The position numbers were made by a program, and so were the translations under genes. From IMG/VR virus record IMGVR_UViG_3300033141_000889, positions 1 through 20,454 of that record: 20,454 bases of DNA; one strand, written 5' to 3'. Positions 1 through 7,622 of the stretch are shown here, in pieces (within the stretch, counting starts at the first letter, position 1; each line of letters starts with the position of its first letter). Under the pieces are notes generated by a model. That model was not told the origin of the DNA, made no database searches, and saw nothing but the letters and a program-made list of their open reading frames with translations. The DNA comes from a virus.

Positions 1-989
1 ATCGACCAGAGCACCGTGCCGTCGACGCGGTCGAGGCAGAACAGGTTGCGCGTCGGGCCGGCCGCCGTCGCGAAGTCGTCGGTCGCGACGTAGACGTGGT
101 CGCCGTCGCTGCACATTGCGCGGATCGTCGGCGCGTTGGTGTCGATCGCGACGGACCATGCCGGGGCTGCGCCGGGCAGCGCGTAGGCCCAGACGTCGTT
201 GCCGCCGTTGCGGTCGCCGCCGCAGTAGCACTGGTCGTCGTCGATCGCCAGCCCGCGCAGCTGCGCCGAGCCGGTGCTGTTTGTCGCCCGAAATGACATA
301 GTAGCGCTGCCCTGCCAGATGTCGATATCACCGGCGCCGGTGTTGCCGGAGATCCCGGCGACCCTGCTGCCGTTGGTCACGAGCACGTTGTGCCCGAACG
401 TTGCGCCGACGCTGGCGACGTTGGTCGAGTCACTGTCGCGACGGAACAGCCCCGGGTTCGCGGCGTTGGAGACGTAGAAGATATGCTCGCCGCTGCAGCA
501 CAGCGCCGCGACCTCGGCTGTCAGGGGATCGATCTCCCAGATCTCCGATCCATCGTCTGGGCTCGCCGCCACGATGTAGTAGCTCGACGTGCCGGCGACG
601 TAGTATACCTGGCCGCCGTCGCAGCAGATGTGCTTTGGGTTTAGGCCGCCGGTCGCCGTCGTCGTCGTCGTGTAGCGCTGGTCGAGACGGCTGTAGAATA
701 CGTTCGTCGAGTCTGGCGGGATCACGGTAAAACAGCTGCGCAGGTCGCATTCGTCGATCCCTTCTTTGAGCGTTGTGAACTGACGCACGAGGATCGGGTC
801 GAGCCAGAGCAGCAGGTCGCCGAGTAGCTCCTGGAACCAGTTGAACTCGTCGTTGTCGGGGATCTGGTTTGGTGCCCAGCCGTTGGCGCGCACGGCGCCG
901 CCAGGGTCGGTCGATCCGTAGGTCGGGCTGCCGCTCGTGCGCCACCCTACGCTGGCGTACAGTGCCGGTTTCGTAATGCGTTCGCTCAT
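1..989 (-). CDS. Tail fibre/adhesin with beta-propeller-like repeats (partial, runs off left edge)
   Basis: The frame is open from the ATG at 989 to base 1 (329 codons), so the C-terminus lies outside the window. The start overlaps the stop of the upstream wedge gene as ATGA. Residues 1-65 look like a baseplate-attachment segment: NGWAP then IPDNDEFNWFQELL, a pattern common near the N-terminus of phage tail proteins. A Thr-rich linker (YTTTTTATGG, about 106-115) follows. From about 120 the sequence repeats every 42-44 residues with a short strand of the type CCDGGQVYYVA, CCSGEHIFYVS, CSDGDHVYVAT, and with GSEIWEID and DGTVLWS segments. This is the rhythm of PQQ- or WD-type beta-propeller blades, with five visible. 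Cysteine is unusually frequent (CC, CC, CYC). Its position last after the wedge genes fits a receptor-binding protein. The propeller fold is inferred from pattern only. Confidence 0.75.
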   Translation of the reverse strand, partial: MSERITKPALYASVGWRTSGSPTYGSTDPGGAVRANGWAPNQIPDNDEFNWFQELLGDLLLWLDPILVRQFTTLKEGIDECDLRSCFTVIPPDSTNVFYSRLDQRYTTTTTATGGLNPKHICCDGGQVYYVAGTSSYYIVAASPDDGSEIWEIDPLTAEVAALCCSGEHIFYVSNAANPGLFRRDSDSTNVASVGATFGHNVLVTNGSRVAGISGNTGAGDIDIWQGSATMSFRATNSTGSAQLRGLAIDDDQCYCGGDRNGGNDVWAYALPGAAPAWSVAIDTNAPTIRAMCSDGDHVYVATDDFATAAGPTRNLFCLDRVDGTVLWS

Positions 990-1543
990 GGGGTGATCCT
1001 TGTCGCGAGCCGCCCTTGATTGAAGCCAGGCCCGGAGTTGAAACGAAATACGCCGGCGTCGTCGCCTTCGTGCAGTGTGTAGCTGACGCCGACAGGCCGC
1101 AGAATTTCCAGCACGCGGATTACGCGCGCGCGCCAGTCGTCGACAACAGGCGCGTCGGTTTCGTATTCCAGCCGATAGTGCGCCAGCGAAAAGACGGTGT
1201 AGCGCACCGCTTTGCCGATGAGGGTCGACGCGATGGCAATGATCTCCTTCGCCGTCGCATCGCTCTGGTGAGCGGCGATTATGATCTCGAGCACCTGTGC
1301 ATAGTCGCCGTCGCTCAGGTTGCCGCGCAGCTCGTCGAAAATGCCGCCGTACTCGTCGAGGATATCGCCGGTCGCGTTCGCGAGCCGGCTATTGGTGAGC
1401 ACCTGCCACAGCACGTCCTCGAGTAGCTGCACCTCGTCGGCCAGGATTTCGGTCAGCGCCGGTATGCGCGCCTTCTCGCGTGCCCAGCCCTGCATTTGCG
1501 CGACCGCCCGCGCGGCATGGTCGGTGATTTTGGTGATAGTCAT
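986..1543 (-). CDS. Baseplate wedge protein, DUF2612/Phage_Wedge1-like
   Basis: A 185-aa protein following the gpJ-like wedge gene, with its ATG overlapping that gene's TAA (TAATG). The mid-protein pattern ILDEYGGIFDELRGNLSDGD, followed by a segment about finding new starts (SDATAKEIIAIASTLIG) and a PVGVSYTL tail, matches my memory of the small DUF2612-type wedge or gpI-like proteins that connect the wedge to the tail fibre. Residues 25-60 are helical, the rest mixed. Gene order (W, J, this protein, fibre) is the standard one for compact contractile tails, where the protein after J bridges baseplate and fibre. Family assignment is by eye; the role as a wedge-fibre adaptor is inferred from position. 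Confidence 0.72.
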   Translation of the reverse strand: MTITKITDHAARAVAQMQGWAREKARIPALTEILADEVQLLEDVLWQVLTNSRLANATGDILDEYGGIFDELRGNLSDGDYAQVLEIIIAAHQSDATAKEIIAIASTLIGKAVRYTVFSLAHYRLEYETDAPVVDDWRARVIRVLEILRPVGVSYTLHEGDDAGVFRFNSGPGFNQGRLATRITP

Positions 1544-2730
1544 TAGCTGTTGACCGTGACATTGGTGTCGAAGTGCGGCACCTCGTCGAGCTCGGGATAC
1601 AGCGGCACGGTATCGCCGGCGCCAGGTGCGCCCCCGATCTTGATCCGCAGGTCGCAGTGGTCGATCCCAGGCACCTGCTCGCGCACGTAGTCTACGAGGT
1701 CATCGGGGAGCACCTTCGAGCCGAGCGTATAGCTGTTGTCGTAGAGCTTGAGCGCCGCCTCGACGTCAGCGTCGCCGGTCGTCGGGTATTCGCTCGTTAC
1801 CGTCAGGTTCAGGATCGCGTAAAGCTCGACCTGGGAGCCGTACTCGAAGCCAAACTCCTGCTCGAAACCGGCGTCGTCGGTCACGGTGTAGCGCTCGGAA
1901 CCGTCGACGTAGATCCCGGCCGGGGACACGGCCCAGGTCGCCTCGATGATCTCCTGCTCTTGCGCGACCGATAGCCCGGTCGGCCATACCACGAGGCGAT
2001 AACTCTTGCCCGGGATGCCGCGCGCGTCGGTGATCAATGTCAGGTTTTCGATCACGGTCGCCGCCGTCACGGCGTCAAGCGCTTCGATCTTTGCGCGGAT
2101 GGACGCAGGGCGCGCCGTGCCGCCCGCTGACAGGCTCGCCTTCTGACGGCGCCTGTAGGCCGCGTCGGTCTCCACCTCGACGCCTGCGACCGCTGCCGCG
2201 GCGTTGGTTACAGTGGTCCAGCCCGCGACCGCGTCGACGATCTCGGTGATTGACGCCGCCGTCGCCTCCTGCGCGCCGATCGGTGCGCACGTGCCCGAAA
2301 CGTCGACCGTACCGCCGCCGCCGATCGTTGCGGGGTCGTCGAGCGCCCAGTAGATATCCGTCGTGCCGGGCACGCGCGCACGCTTGCCGGCCGCGATCAC
2401 CGTCGCAGGAGTGCCGCCCAGCGTCAGCGTTACGGTCGAGTAGGTCGCCGCCCGCCGCCGAACGTTGATCAGCGCGCCGAGGTTGTCGAGCTCTACCCCT
2501 TCGGCCGCGTCGCGGTCGCGCGCGTCGAGCGTCGCCTGTAGCAGATCATACGCCTGGCCGAGCGCGTCGGCCGGCGGGTCGAGGATCTGCGATAGGCCCT
2601 TGTCGGCCTCGAGCTGCGCGTCGACGCCCCACTCCGGCGACGCGATGACCGCCTCGTCGATGTTTTCGCGCACCTGCGCCGTGTTGAGGAGGTTCGCGCC
2701 GCTGCCGTCGTAAGTCGGGATCGTGCTCAT
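1543..2730 (-). CDS. Baseplate wedge protein J-like (Baseplate_J family)
   Basis: A 395-aa protein of normal length for P2 gpJ/Mu gp47-type wedges. The N-terminal region has LDARDRDAAEGVELDNLGAL, the usual 'G..LD.lG...g..R' pattern, followed by a beta-rich part containing VIAAGKRARVPGTTDIYWA and a gain-of-identity strand GTCAPIGAQEATAA. TDAAYRRRQKASLSAGGTAR and a VTAATVIEN strand are the classical core of Baseplate_J. The C-terminal third (YAILNLTVTSEYPTTGDADV then LPDDLVDYVREQVPGIDHCD) corresponds to the domain that contacts neighbouring wedges. It starts at ATG 2730, overlapping the gp25-like stop by ATGA, and its own TAA overlaps the next ATG. With the gp25-like protein it forms the wedge ring that triggers sheath contraction. 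Confidence 0.93.
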   Translation of the reverse strand: MSTIPTYDGSGANLLNTAQVRENIDEAVIASPEWGVDAQLEADKGLSQILDPPADALGQAYDLLQATLDARDRDAAEGVELDNLGALINVRRRAATYSTVTLTLGGTPATVIAAGKRARVPGTTDIYWALDDPATIGGGGTVDVSGTCAPIGAQEATAASITEIVDAVAGWTTVTNAAAAVAGVEVETDAAYRRRQKASLSAGGTARPASIRAKIEALDAVTAATVIENLTLITDARGIPGKSYRLVVWPTGLSVAQEQEIIEATWAVSPAGIYVDGSERYTVTDDAGFEQEFGFEYGSQVELYAILNLTVTSEYPTTGDADVEAALKLYDNSYTLGSKVLPDDLVDYVREQVPGIDHCDLRIKIGGAPGAGDTVPLYPELDEVPHFDTNVTVNS

Positions 2731-3068
2731 GATGTCACCGTTACCGGCCCGTAGACCGTATCAGCCGTGATCGTCAGTACCTTCGTCGCCGGGTCGAGCG
2801 AGATGTCGCATGCGATGAGTGATCCTTCGCCGAGCACCTTATCGGTCACACGCCTGACCCAGCCTTCGAGCACCGTATCCGGCACGCCGCGCTCGCTCGT
2901 CGCCGCGCGATAGGGGAAGCCTGCCTCGGTGTCGAAGGCCCACTCGCCGAGCCCGATCGACAGGTGGATCCAGAGCTGCTGCACCTTCTCGTCGTCGCCG
3001 CTGACGGTTGAGACCAGGCCGTTATCCCAGGCAATGTCGCCGGCGGCGTCGAGCAGGATGTCAGTCAT
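2727..3068 (-). CDS. Baseplate wedge protein, gpW/gp25-like
   Basis: A 113-aa protein, the usual size for P2 gpW/T4 gp25 homologues. It opens with DILLDAAGDIAWDNG, like the 'D..l...gDi....g' of the family, then has the helical segment VQQLWIHLSIGLGEWAFDTE and FPYRA, matching the 'i..rL.t..GEw..d...G.py' core. The C-terminal half (LIACDISLDPATKVLTITAD) forms the strands typical of gp25. Members of this family join the last sheath ring to the wedge and nucleate sheath assembly. ATGA overlaps on both sides (3065-3068 and 2727-2730) couple it to the spike and gpJ genes. Confidence 0.9.
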   Translation of the reverse strand: MTDILLDAAGDIAWDNGLVSTVSGDDEKVQQLWIHLSIGLGEWAFDTEAGFPYRAATSERGVPDTVLEGWVRRVTDKVLGEGSLIACDISLDPATKVLTITADTVYGPVTVTS

Positions 3069-3712
3069 ATCGCTTTGACCTTCGTGGCTGCGCAGCTGCC
3101 GACCGCCGTAAGCGCCGTGAACAGTACTGTCGGCACGACGCCGTGGCCTGCGTGGCTGTGCGCGTCCACTGTGTCGCGGATGAATTGCAACTCCGTTACA
3201 ACGTCGACCGCCAGGGCGACCAGTTTCGTTGCCGTCGAGTCGCCTAGCAGTAGCTCGGCCGCCTTGATTACGAGCGCGCCGGCTTTGTATGCGTCGGCTG
3301 CGAGCGGTACCGACACCGGCTGCGACCCTGGCTCGAACACGGCGTCTGACAGTGAGTTGCGCCGCTTGAGGGCAAGCGGGTCTAGCTCGGTTGCTTGCAT
3401 GCGCCAGGCGCTGATATCGGCGCCGGCGACCCGGATCCAGCCGAAGTCACCTGCGACCAGATCGCCGACGATCGACCACGTCGATCCGGCTGGCCAGCGC
3501 ACCTGCAAATCGTGGCACGGGGCGGCCGTTGTGAGCTGGTCGCGCCGCGGCACGAGCACGAGCGGCTGGACCGTCGCCGTCTGCTGCGCGGCGTTGTAAG
3601 CGATCACCTTCGCCGGCAGGTCACCGAAGCCGGCCTCGGCGCCCTTCGTCTTCGCGACCAGCTTTAGCAGCTCGCCGAAGGTGGTCGCTCCTTCTGTGCT
3701 TACAGGGTCCAT
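3065..3712 (-). CDS. Baseplate spike protein (gpV/Gp138-like central spike)
   Basis: A 215-aa protein starting at ATG 3712, which shares its first base with the hub gene's TAA stop (TAATG). A longer reading upstream is possible but would run back through the hub gene. Residues about 25-90 (PAKVIAYNAAQQTATVQPLV, then IVGDLVAGDFGWIRVAGADI) look like the OB-fold N-domain of gpV/Gp138-type spikes that sits in the hub trimer. The segment SLSDAVFEPG matches the usual 'lsDavf.pG' of this family. Near the C-terminus DAHSHAGHGVVPTV gives an H.H..H pattern common in spike C-termini. It lacks the long beta-helix of large spikes, so it would form a short tip. Confidence 0.85.
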   Translation of the reverse strand: MDPVSTEGATTFGELLKLVAKTKGAEAGFGDLPAKVIAYNAAQQTATVQPLVLVPRRDQLTTAAPCHDLQVRWPAGSTWSIVGDLVAGDFGWIRVAGADISAWRMQATELDPLALKRRNSLSDAVFEPGSQPVSVPLAADAYKAGALVIKAAELLLGDSTATKLVALAVDVVTELQFIRDTVDAHSHAGHGVVPTVLFTALTAVGSCAATKVKAI

Positions 3713-4518
3713 TATGCCGCCAGCCTTACGCCGACGAGGTCGGACTGCCAGAGCAGCTCGGTGTCGCCTTTGTCGTGCGCAGAGGTGCAACGGAACGCGC
3801 CGGAAATCATCCGCGACTTGATCGCGAAGCCGCCGCCAGGGCGCACAGCGCCGAGCTGCGACGTGCTCACCTTGACGCCCTTGTCCGCTCGCTCCGGGCT
3901 GCCGATCATGCCGGACGGTACGCTGATAATCGGGGCGTTGCCTGGCATCGCCTGACCCAGGGCGAGCAGCTGAAAGGCGCCGTCCTGTAGCGACCAGCTC
4001 GCCTGCTCGCCGGAGTAGAGCTCGTCGAGTACCTCGTCGACGCTGCCGCCGAAGGTGGGCGGCGCCTGGTATACGCGCTCGGGGATCGGCGCGATGTAGC
4101 CGCGCGCGATAGCATTCGCGGCGAGCAGGTCAGAGAGCACCTGCGTGCGCGTCGTGCCGGCTGGATACGACCCGGCGAACGTGCCGGTCTGCATTATCAG
4201 CTTCCCGTCGGTGGCCTCAAGCGTCGTGATCTGATTTGGGTGTGACACCTTCGTTTTTACGCCGCCCTTGCGAAGCGCACCGTAGAACAATGAGCCCGGC
4301 ACCGTCTCGCCGGCGAGTACATGTAGCGCCATGCCTGGTGTTTCGAGGAAGGTCAGCGACGCCGGGGCGAGGTTGTAGATCTCGACCTTCGCTTTATTCG
4401 GCGTGCTGCCTGCTGTGCGTTCGATATCGAAGGCGATGTATAGCCGCGACCACTTCCGGCCAATGGTGCCCGGTAGGCCGACGTCGATCTGTACGATGCG
4501 CGGGGCGATGCGCATCAT
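3712..4518 (-). CDS. Baseplate hub protein (gp27/gpD-type)
   Basis: A 268-aa protein starting at the first of two consecutive ATG codons (4518), which overlaps the plug gene stop as ATGA. The N-terminal beta-rich part (IAFDIERTAGSTPNKAKVEI then YNLAPASL) is the 'F.i.k....pN.a.i.iyNL' signature of baseplate hub proteins in compact myophages. LEATDGK and the later SGEQASWSLQDGAFQLLALG continue the hub pattern. The hub trimer closes the tail tube and holds the spike encoded immediately downstream. Between plug and spike genes this is the expected position. Family membership is by pattern; similarity to P2 gpD or T4 gp27 would be structural rather than obvious in sequence. Confidence 0.82.
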   Translation of the reverse strand: MMRIAPRIVQIDVGLPGTIGRKWSRLYIAFDIERTAGSTPNKAKVEIYNLAPASLTFLETPGMALHVLAGETVPGSLFYGALRKGGVKTKVSHPNQITTLEATDGKLIMQTGTFAGSYPAGTTRTQVLSDLLAANAIARGYIAPIPERVYQAPPTFGGSVDEVLDELYSGEQASWSLQDGAFQLLALGQAMPGNAPIISVPSGMIGSPERADKGVKVSTSQLGAVRPGGGFAIKSRMISGAFRCTSAHDKGDTELLWQSDLVGVRLAA

Positions 4519-4892
4519 ACGACCTCGATCGTGATCGCTGCTGCCGCCGTCGGGTCGGCCAGGTCGGCAGGCTCGAGGTAGACCAGATGACAGCGGCGCC
4601 CGAGATCTTCGTAGCCGCACTCAACGCCACTATCGCTCGTGTCCCAGATCGCGATGTCGCCAGGCGGCAGCCCCGGGATCTGGTAGGTCTCGAGCAGTGG
4701 CGTGTCGATGCTCAAGCGCTTGCCGAGTAGCAGCGGCTCGTCGGCTGCATCGTACAGATATAGATACCATCGGTCCGTGCGCTCGGCGTAGCGTAGCACG
4801 ACGCGGAACGTATCATCGCCGAGCTGGATCGTGTAGTCGTACTCGGGCACCTGCTCGACGTCGGCGATGTCAAACGGCGGCAGCTGGATCAT
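4515..4892 (-). CDS. Baseplate plug protein, Pam3 gp18-like
   Basis: A 125-aa protein. Of two in-frame ATGs (4901 and 4892) the second is preferred: it overlaps the previous stop as ATGA and has AAGGGA eight bases upstream, which would be almost touching the 4901 codon. The sequence YDYTIQLGDDTFRVVLRYAE, RTDRWYLYLYDAADEPLLLG and LLETYQIPGLPPGDIAIWD fits the baseplate plug family described for cyanophage Pam3 gp18 (DUF6983-like): a small beta protein with 'R...W.l.l.d..g..l..g.rl'. The plug seals the hub and tube before injection. The C-terminus (VYLEPADLADPTAAAAITIEVV, here split by a Pro turn) ends as a strand. Confidence 0.8.
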   Translation of the reverse strand: MIQLPPFDIADVEQVPEYDYTIQLGDDTFRVVLRYAERTDRWYLYLYDAADEPLLLGKRLSIDTPLLETYQIPGLPPGDIAIWDTSDSGVECGYEDLGRRCHLVYLEPADLADPTAAAAITIEVV

Positions 4893-5443
4893 GAGAACCA
4901 TCCCTTGAGCTTGTAGATCCAGTCGGTCTGCTTTGGCGTGCTCGGCTTCGGCTTGCCGGCGCCGGCGCCGCCCTTCGTCGGCTTCGGCGTCGCGCGCTTG
5001 CGCACCGACGGCTTGAGCCTCGACGCCGGGATCGTCGTGTACTCCGGCGCGGGGATGCGCACGGTCTGACAGTCGATCGCGAAGCGCATCATGTCGCCGT
5101 CGCCCTGGCCCGTGTTGGCGTCGTCGGTCGCTATTACCACCTCGCGCGCCCACCAGTGGGTTATCAACAATACCGGCTGCATTGCCGCCGCGACCGCTTC
5201 CAGCGCTGCGTCAGCCTGCGATACGCGCTGTTGTGATACCGGCAGGCCCCACGGCCATGCTGTGATCACGCCCTCGACGCGAAACTTAGTCGGGCCGCGG
5301 TTGCCGAAGTCGCTCATGTTCGCGCCGGCCTCGACGGGCTTGTCTGTCCACTTAACGGCGCCGCGTCTGCCCTCCTTGAGATCGGCATCGAACTCGAAAA
5401 GGATCGCGTACGTCGCAGCGTCGAGTAGGTAAACCTCGCTCAT
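4889..5443 (-). CDS. Dit-like baseplate/tail hub-associated protein
   Basis: A 184-aa protein directly after the tape measure gene, with an ATGA overlap at 5440-5443. The N-terminal 60 residues (KWTDKPVEAGANMSDFGNRG then TKFRVEGVITAWP) match the Dit-like N-terminal pattern 'pVe.Ga.isDh....p..v...G.i'. Residues 75-115 hold a helix followed by a LLITHWWAREVVIAT strand. The C-terminal 50 residues are Lys/Pro/Gly-rich (KPTKGGAGAGKPKPSTPKQT) and end in an aromatic DWIYKLKGWFS tail, which may anchor to the tube or hub. In related compact tails this protein joins the last tube ring to the hub. Sure about the structural role; the exact family name is less certain. Confidence 0.72.
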   Translation of the reverse strand: MSEVYLLDAATYAILFEFDADLKEGRRGAVKWTDKPVEAGANMSDFGNRGPTKFRVEGVITAWPWGLPVSQQRVSQADAALEAVAAAMQPVLLITHWWAREVVIATDDANTGQGDGDMMRFAIDCQTVRIPAPEYTTIPASRLKPSVRKRATPKPTKGGAGAGKPKPSTPKQTDWIYKLKGWFS

Positions 5444-7440
5444 GCTGTCACCGGCACGCCGATCGTCGGTCGGAAGATCGAGAAGGTGTCACTGACCGTC
5501 TTGTCGAGCGCGCGCTTCGTGCCGGCTGCGACCGCGGCCTCGAACTGCGCAGGGGTCATGTCGGCTGTGCCTTGGACGCTCACAGACACCGCGCCGACCG
5601 AGATCTGATTCGTCGTCGCGCCGCCGGGGGCGAGCTGCCTGCGCCTGCCTGCGGCGAGCTCTGCCATGCCGGTGATACCGACCTTTGCCCCGGTCAGGCT
5701 CGCCGCCTTATCGACGACCCAGCCGACCTTGGACGCGATGCCGTCGACGAGCTTTTTGATCGGGCCTAGCGCTGCGTTCCAAGCCTTCGCGATCTGACCA
5801 GCCGCCCATTTCATCGCCTTCACAAGCCAGGTGACCATTTTGATCAACAGGGTCAGCGCGTTGATGCTCGCGACGATCATAACGACGAGCACCTGCAGCG
5901 AGCCCTTCGCCACGGTGCCGAGGTATGGAAGCGCCTTCTTGATCAGGCTCCATAGTACCTCCTGGATCTTGAGCCATGCGAGCCAGAGCGCAGTCAGCCC
6001 TGGCTTGACGGCGATCCAGATCTCGATCAACGCCGCTTGCAACTCGAGCAGCCCCGGCTTGATTGCGCGCCAGACCTGGCCGAGCACTATAACGCCGGAG
6101 GTCAGTGCCGTTTTAAACACCTCGAAGCCGTCGAGGATCACCGGCCACAGCTCGTTGAACAGGTCGCGGATGGCATAGCCCAGCGCGATGAGCGCCGGGC
6201 CGAACTCGCGCCAGAGCGCTTTGTACATCTGGTGTTGTAGGACGATCAGCTTCCAGACGATCTTGGCGACGCTGTAGCCAACGGTGCCGAGCCACTTCAC
6301 AGCGGCGCCTAGTGCGTTGACTACGGCCCTCGCTTTGTCGGCAACGCCGAAATGTTCGAAGAGATCGCCGACTGCAGACTTGCCGCCCTTGCTCCACACG
6401 TAGAGCGATTGAATAACCAGCACGACGGCTGCGACCGCCGCGACGATGAGCATGTATTTCGCAGCTGTTTTCAGGGCTGCGATGCCGTTGATGCGCATCC
6501 AGAACGCGGTCTTTTTCAGTACGCCGACGAGCGTCGTGAAAGTCTGCGCGAGCTTGACAGTGACGATCGCCGCCAGGGCGACCGCGAGAAACTTCGCCGC
6601 TACGCCTGCCAGGTGGAGCGCTCGGCGCAGGTTGTCTCCGGACTTCGCCCAAGCGACGAAGGCATGCAGGTTTTTTGTTACCGCCGGGAGCAGCTTGACC
6701 GCGATCTGATTCCGTACTCCCTTTAGCACTGATACCGTGCGCAACATTTCGTCGTTGTAGTCTTCGGCGATCTTCGCCTCGGACACGGACAGTACGACGC
6801 CGAGCTTCTTGGCCTCTAACATCGCCGCCTTGATCCCCTTGGATCCCCCCTCCAGCAGCACGCCCATCTTTTTACCGGAGCGGCCGAACAGGTTCATCAA
6901 CACCTGCGTTCGGTTCCCCTGGATCCGGCCCTCTTTGAAGCTGTCGGCGATCTCAGTCATCAGCCGGATCGGATCTTTGAACTTGCCGCCTGCTGTTTTT
7001 ATATCTACGCCGGCCCGGCGGAATGCGTCGGCCGCCGCCTTCGATCCGTCGGCCGCGTTGCCCGCGTTCTGCGCGAGCTTCGGCAACGCGACGTTAAGCT
7101 CCTGGATCGTGATCCCGCTCAGCCCAGCCGCGTGTGTCATCGCCTGGTAGGCCTCGGTGCTAATTCCAAGCCCGCGCGCAAACTTCGCTGCCTCGTCTGC
7201 CGCCTTCGCGAAGTCATGCGTAAATAGCTTCGCGACGCGGCCGGCGATGAGTGCCCCGACGACGTGCCGGAAGCCGAGCGCCATCCCCTTGAGGTCGCGC
7301 TTTAGCGTGTAGGCTGCGCGGCTGGCGGCGCGCATTTCGCGCTTCGCTGCACGGGTGTGCGTCTCCACCTTCTTCAGGCCGGACGCATCCGACTTGAAAA
7401 GGATCCGCGTAATGAGCGATCTGACGACGCCGCCTGCCAT
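5440..7440 (-). CDS. Tail tape measure protein
   Basis: At 666 aa this is the longest gene in the window and sits at the canonical place after the chaperone ORFs. Residues 15-100 are basic and helical (KKVETHTRAAKREMRAASRA), followed by the common tape-measure motif SKAAADAFRRAGVDIKTAGG (about 133-152). Hydrophobic, probably membrane-inserting stretches lie near 280-300, 328-347 and 515-535. Residues 450-510 carry an 18-residue repeat (WRAIKPGL and WIAVKPGL). The N-terminus is preceded by GGAG only weakly spaced. Tape measures set tail length at about 1.5 angstrom per residue, so roughly 100 nm here; this is an estimate from family knowledge. No lysozyme or peptidase domain was recognised. 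Confidence 0.93.
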   Translation of the reverse strand: MAGGVVRSLITRILFKSDASGLKKVETHTRAAKREMRAASRAAYTLKRDLKGMALGFRHVVGALIAGRVAKLFTHDFAKAADEAAKFARGLGISTEAYQAMTHAAGLSGITIQELNVALPKLAQNAGNAADGSKAAADAFRRAGVDIKTAGGKFKDPIRLMTEIADSFKEGRIQGNRTQVLMNLFGRSGKKMGVLLEGGSKGIKAAMLEAKKLGVVLSVSEAKIAEDYNDEMLRTVSVLKGVRNQIAVKLLPAVTKNLHAFVAWAKSGDNLRRALHLAGVAAKFLAVALAAIVTVKLAQTFTTLVGVLKKTAFWMRINGIAALKTAAKYMLIVAAVAAVVLVIQSLYVWSKGGKSAVGDLFEHFGVADKARAVVNALGAAVKWLGTVGYSVAKIVWKLIVLQHQMYKALWREFGPALIALGYAIRDLFNELWPVILDGFEVFKTALTSGVIVLGQVWRAIKPGLLELQAALIEIWIAVKPGLTALWLAWLKIQEVLWSLIKKALPYLGTVAKGSLQVLVVMIVASINALTLLIKMVTWLVKAMKWAAGQIAKAWNAALGPIKKLVDGIASKVGWVVDKAASLTGAKVGITGMAELAAGRRRQLAPGGATTNQISVGAVSVSVQGTADMTPAQFEAAVAAGTKRALDKTVSDTFSIFRPTIGVPVTA

Positions 7441-7442
7441 AA

Positions 7443-7622
7443 CTACAGGCTCTCCAGTACGTCACGGAGCGATAGGCCGAGCGCTGTATCGACAACGTGA
7501 ACCATTGGCCATTGCGTTGCTACCGTCACCGGATCGTAGCCTCCTCCTCCTGTTGTAACTCGCCAGAAATACCAACCGCGCCAACCCAGGCCGGGCAGCT
7601 CGGCGTCAAGCTGCTCGATCAC
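7443..7622 (-). CDS. Second tail assembly chaperone ORF (GTG start or frameshift product)
   Basis: The frame following and overlapping the chaperone gene encodes AELPGLGWRGWYFWRVTTGG, an aromatic-rich segment, and ends LGLSLRDVLESL. A GTG at 7622 overlaps the chaperone TGA as GTGA and would give 59 aa. The same frame stays open upstream to 7745, which is in the -1 register relative to the chaperone, so a fused product by -1 frameshift is the alternative, as in the lambda G/GT pair. It lies between chaperone and tape measure, the expected site. No standard slippery heptamer was found in the 127-base overlap, so the mode of expression is open. Confidence 0.6.
   Translation of the reverse strand: MIEQLDAELPGLGWRGWYFWRVTTGGGGYDPVTVATQWPMVHVVDTALGLSLRDVLESL

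Noticed and set aside
430-945. 171-codon minus-strand frame within the fibre region
   Set aside because: The product is Arg-rich noise from a wrong frame. The frame starting at 989 is coupled by ATGA and gives a propeller-like protein with repeats.
6670-6676. A AAA AAC heptamer in frame in the tape measure gene
   Set aside because: In -1 register, but it encodes ordinary TKN residues in a Lys-rich protein and sits mid-gene with no domain boundary, so chance is the simplest explanation. It also lowers confidence in the terminase heptamer.
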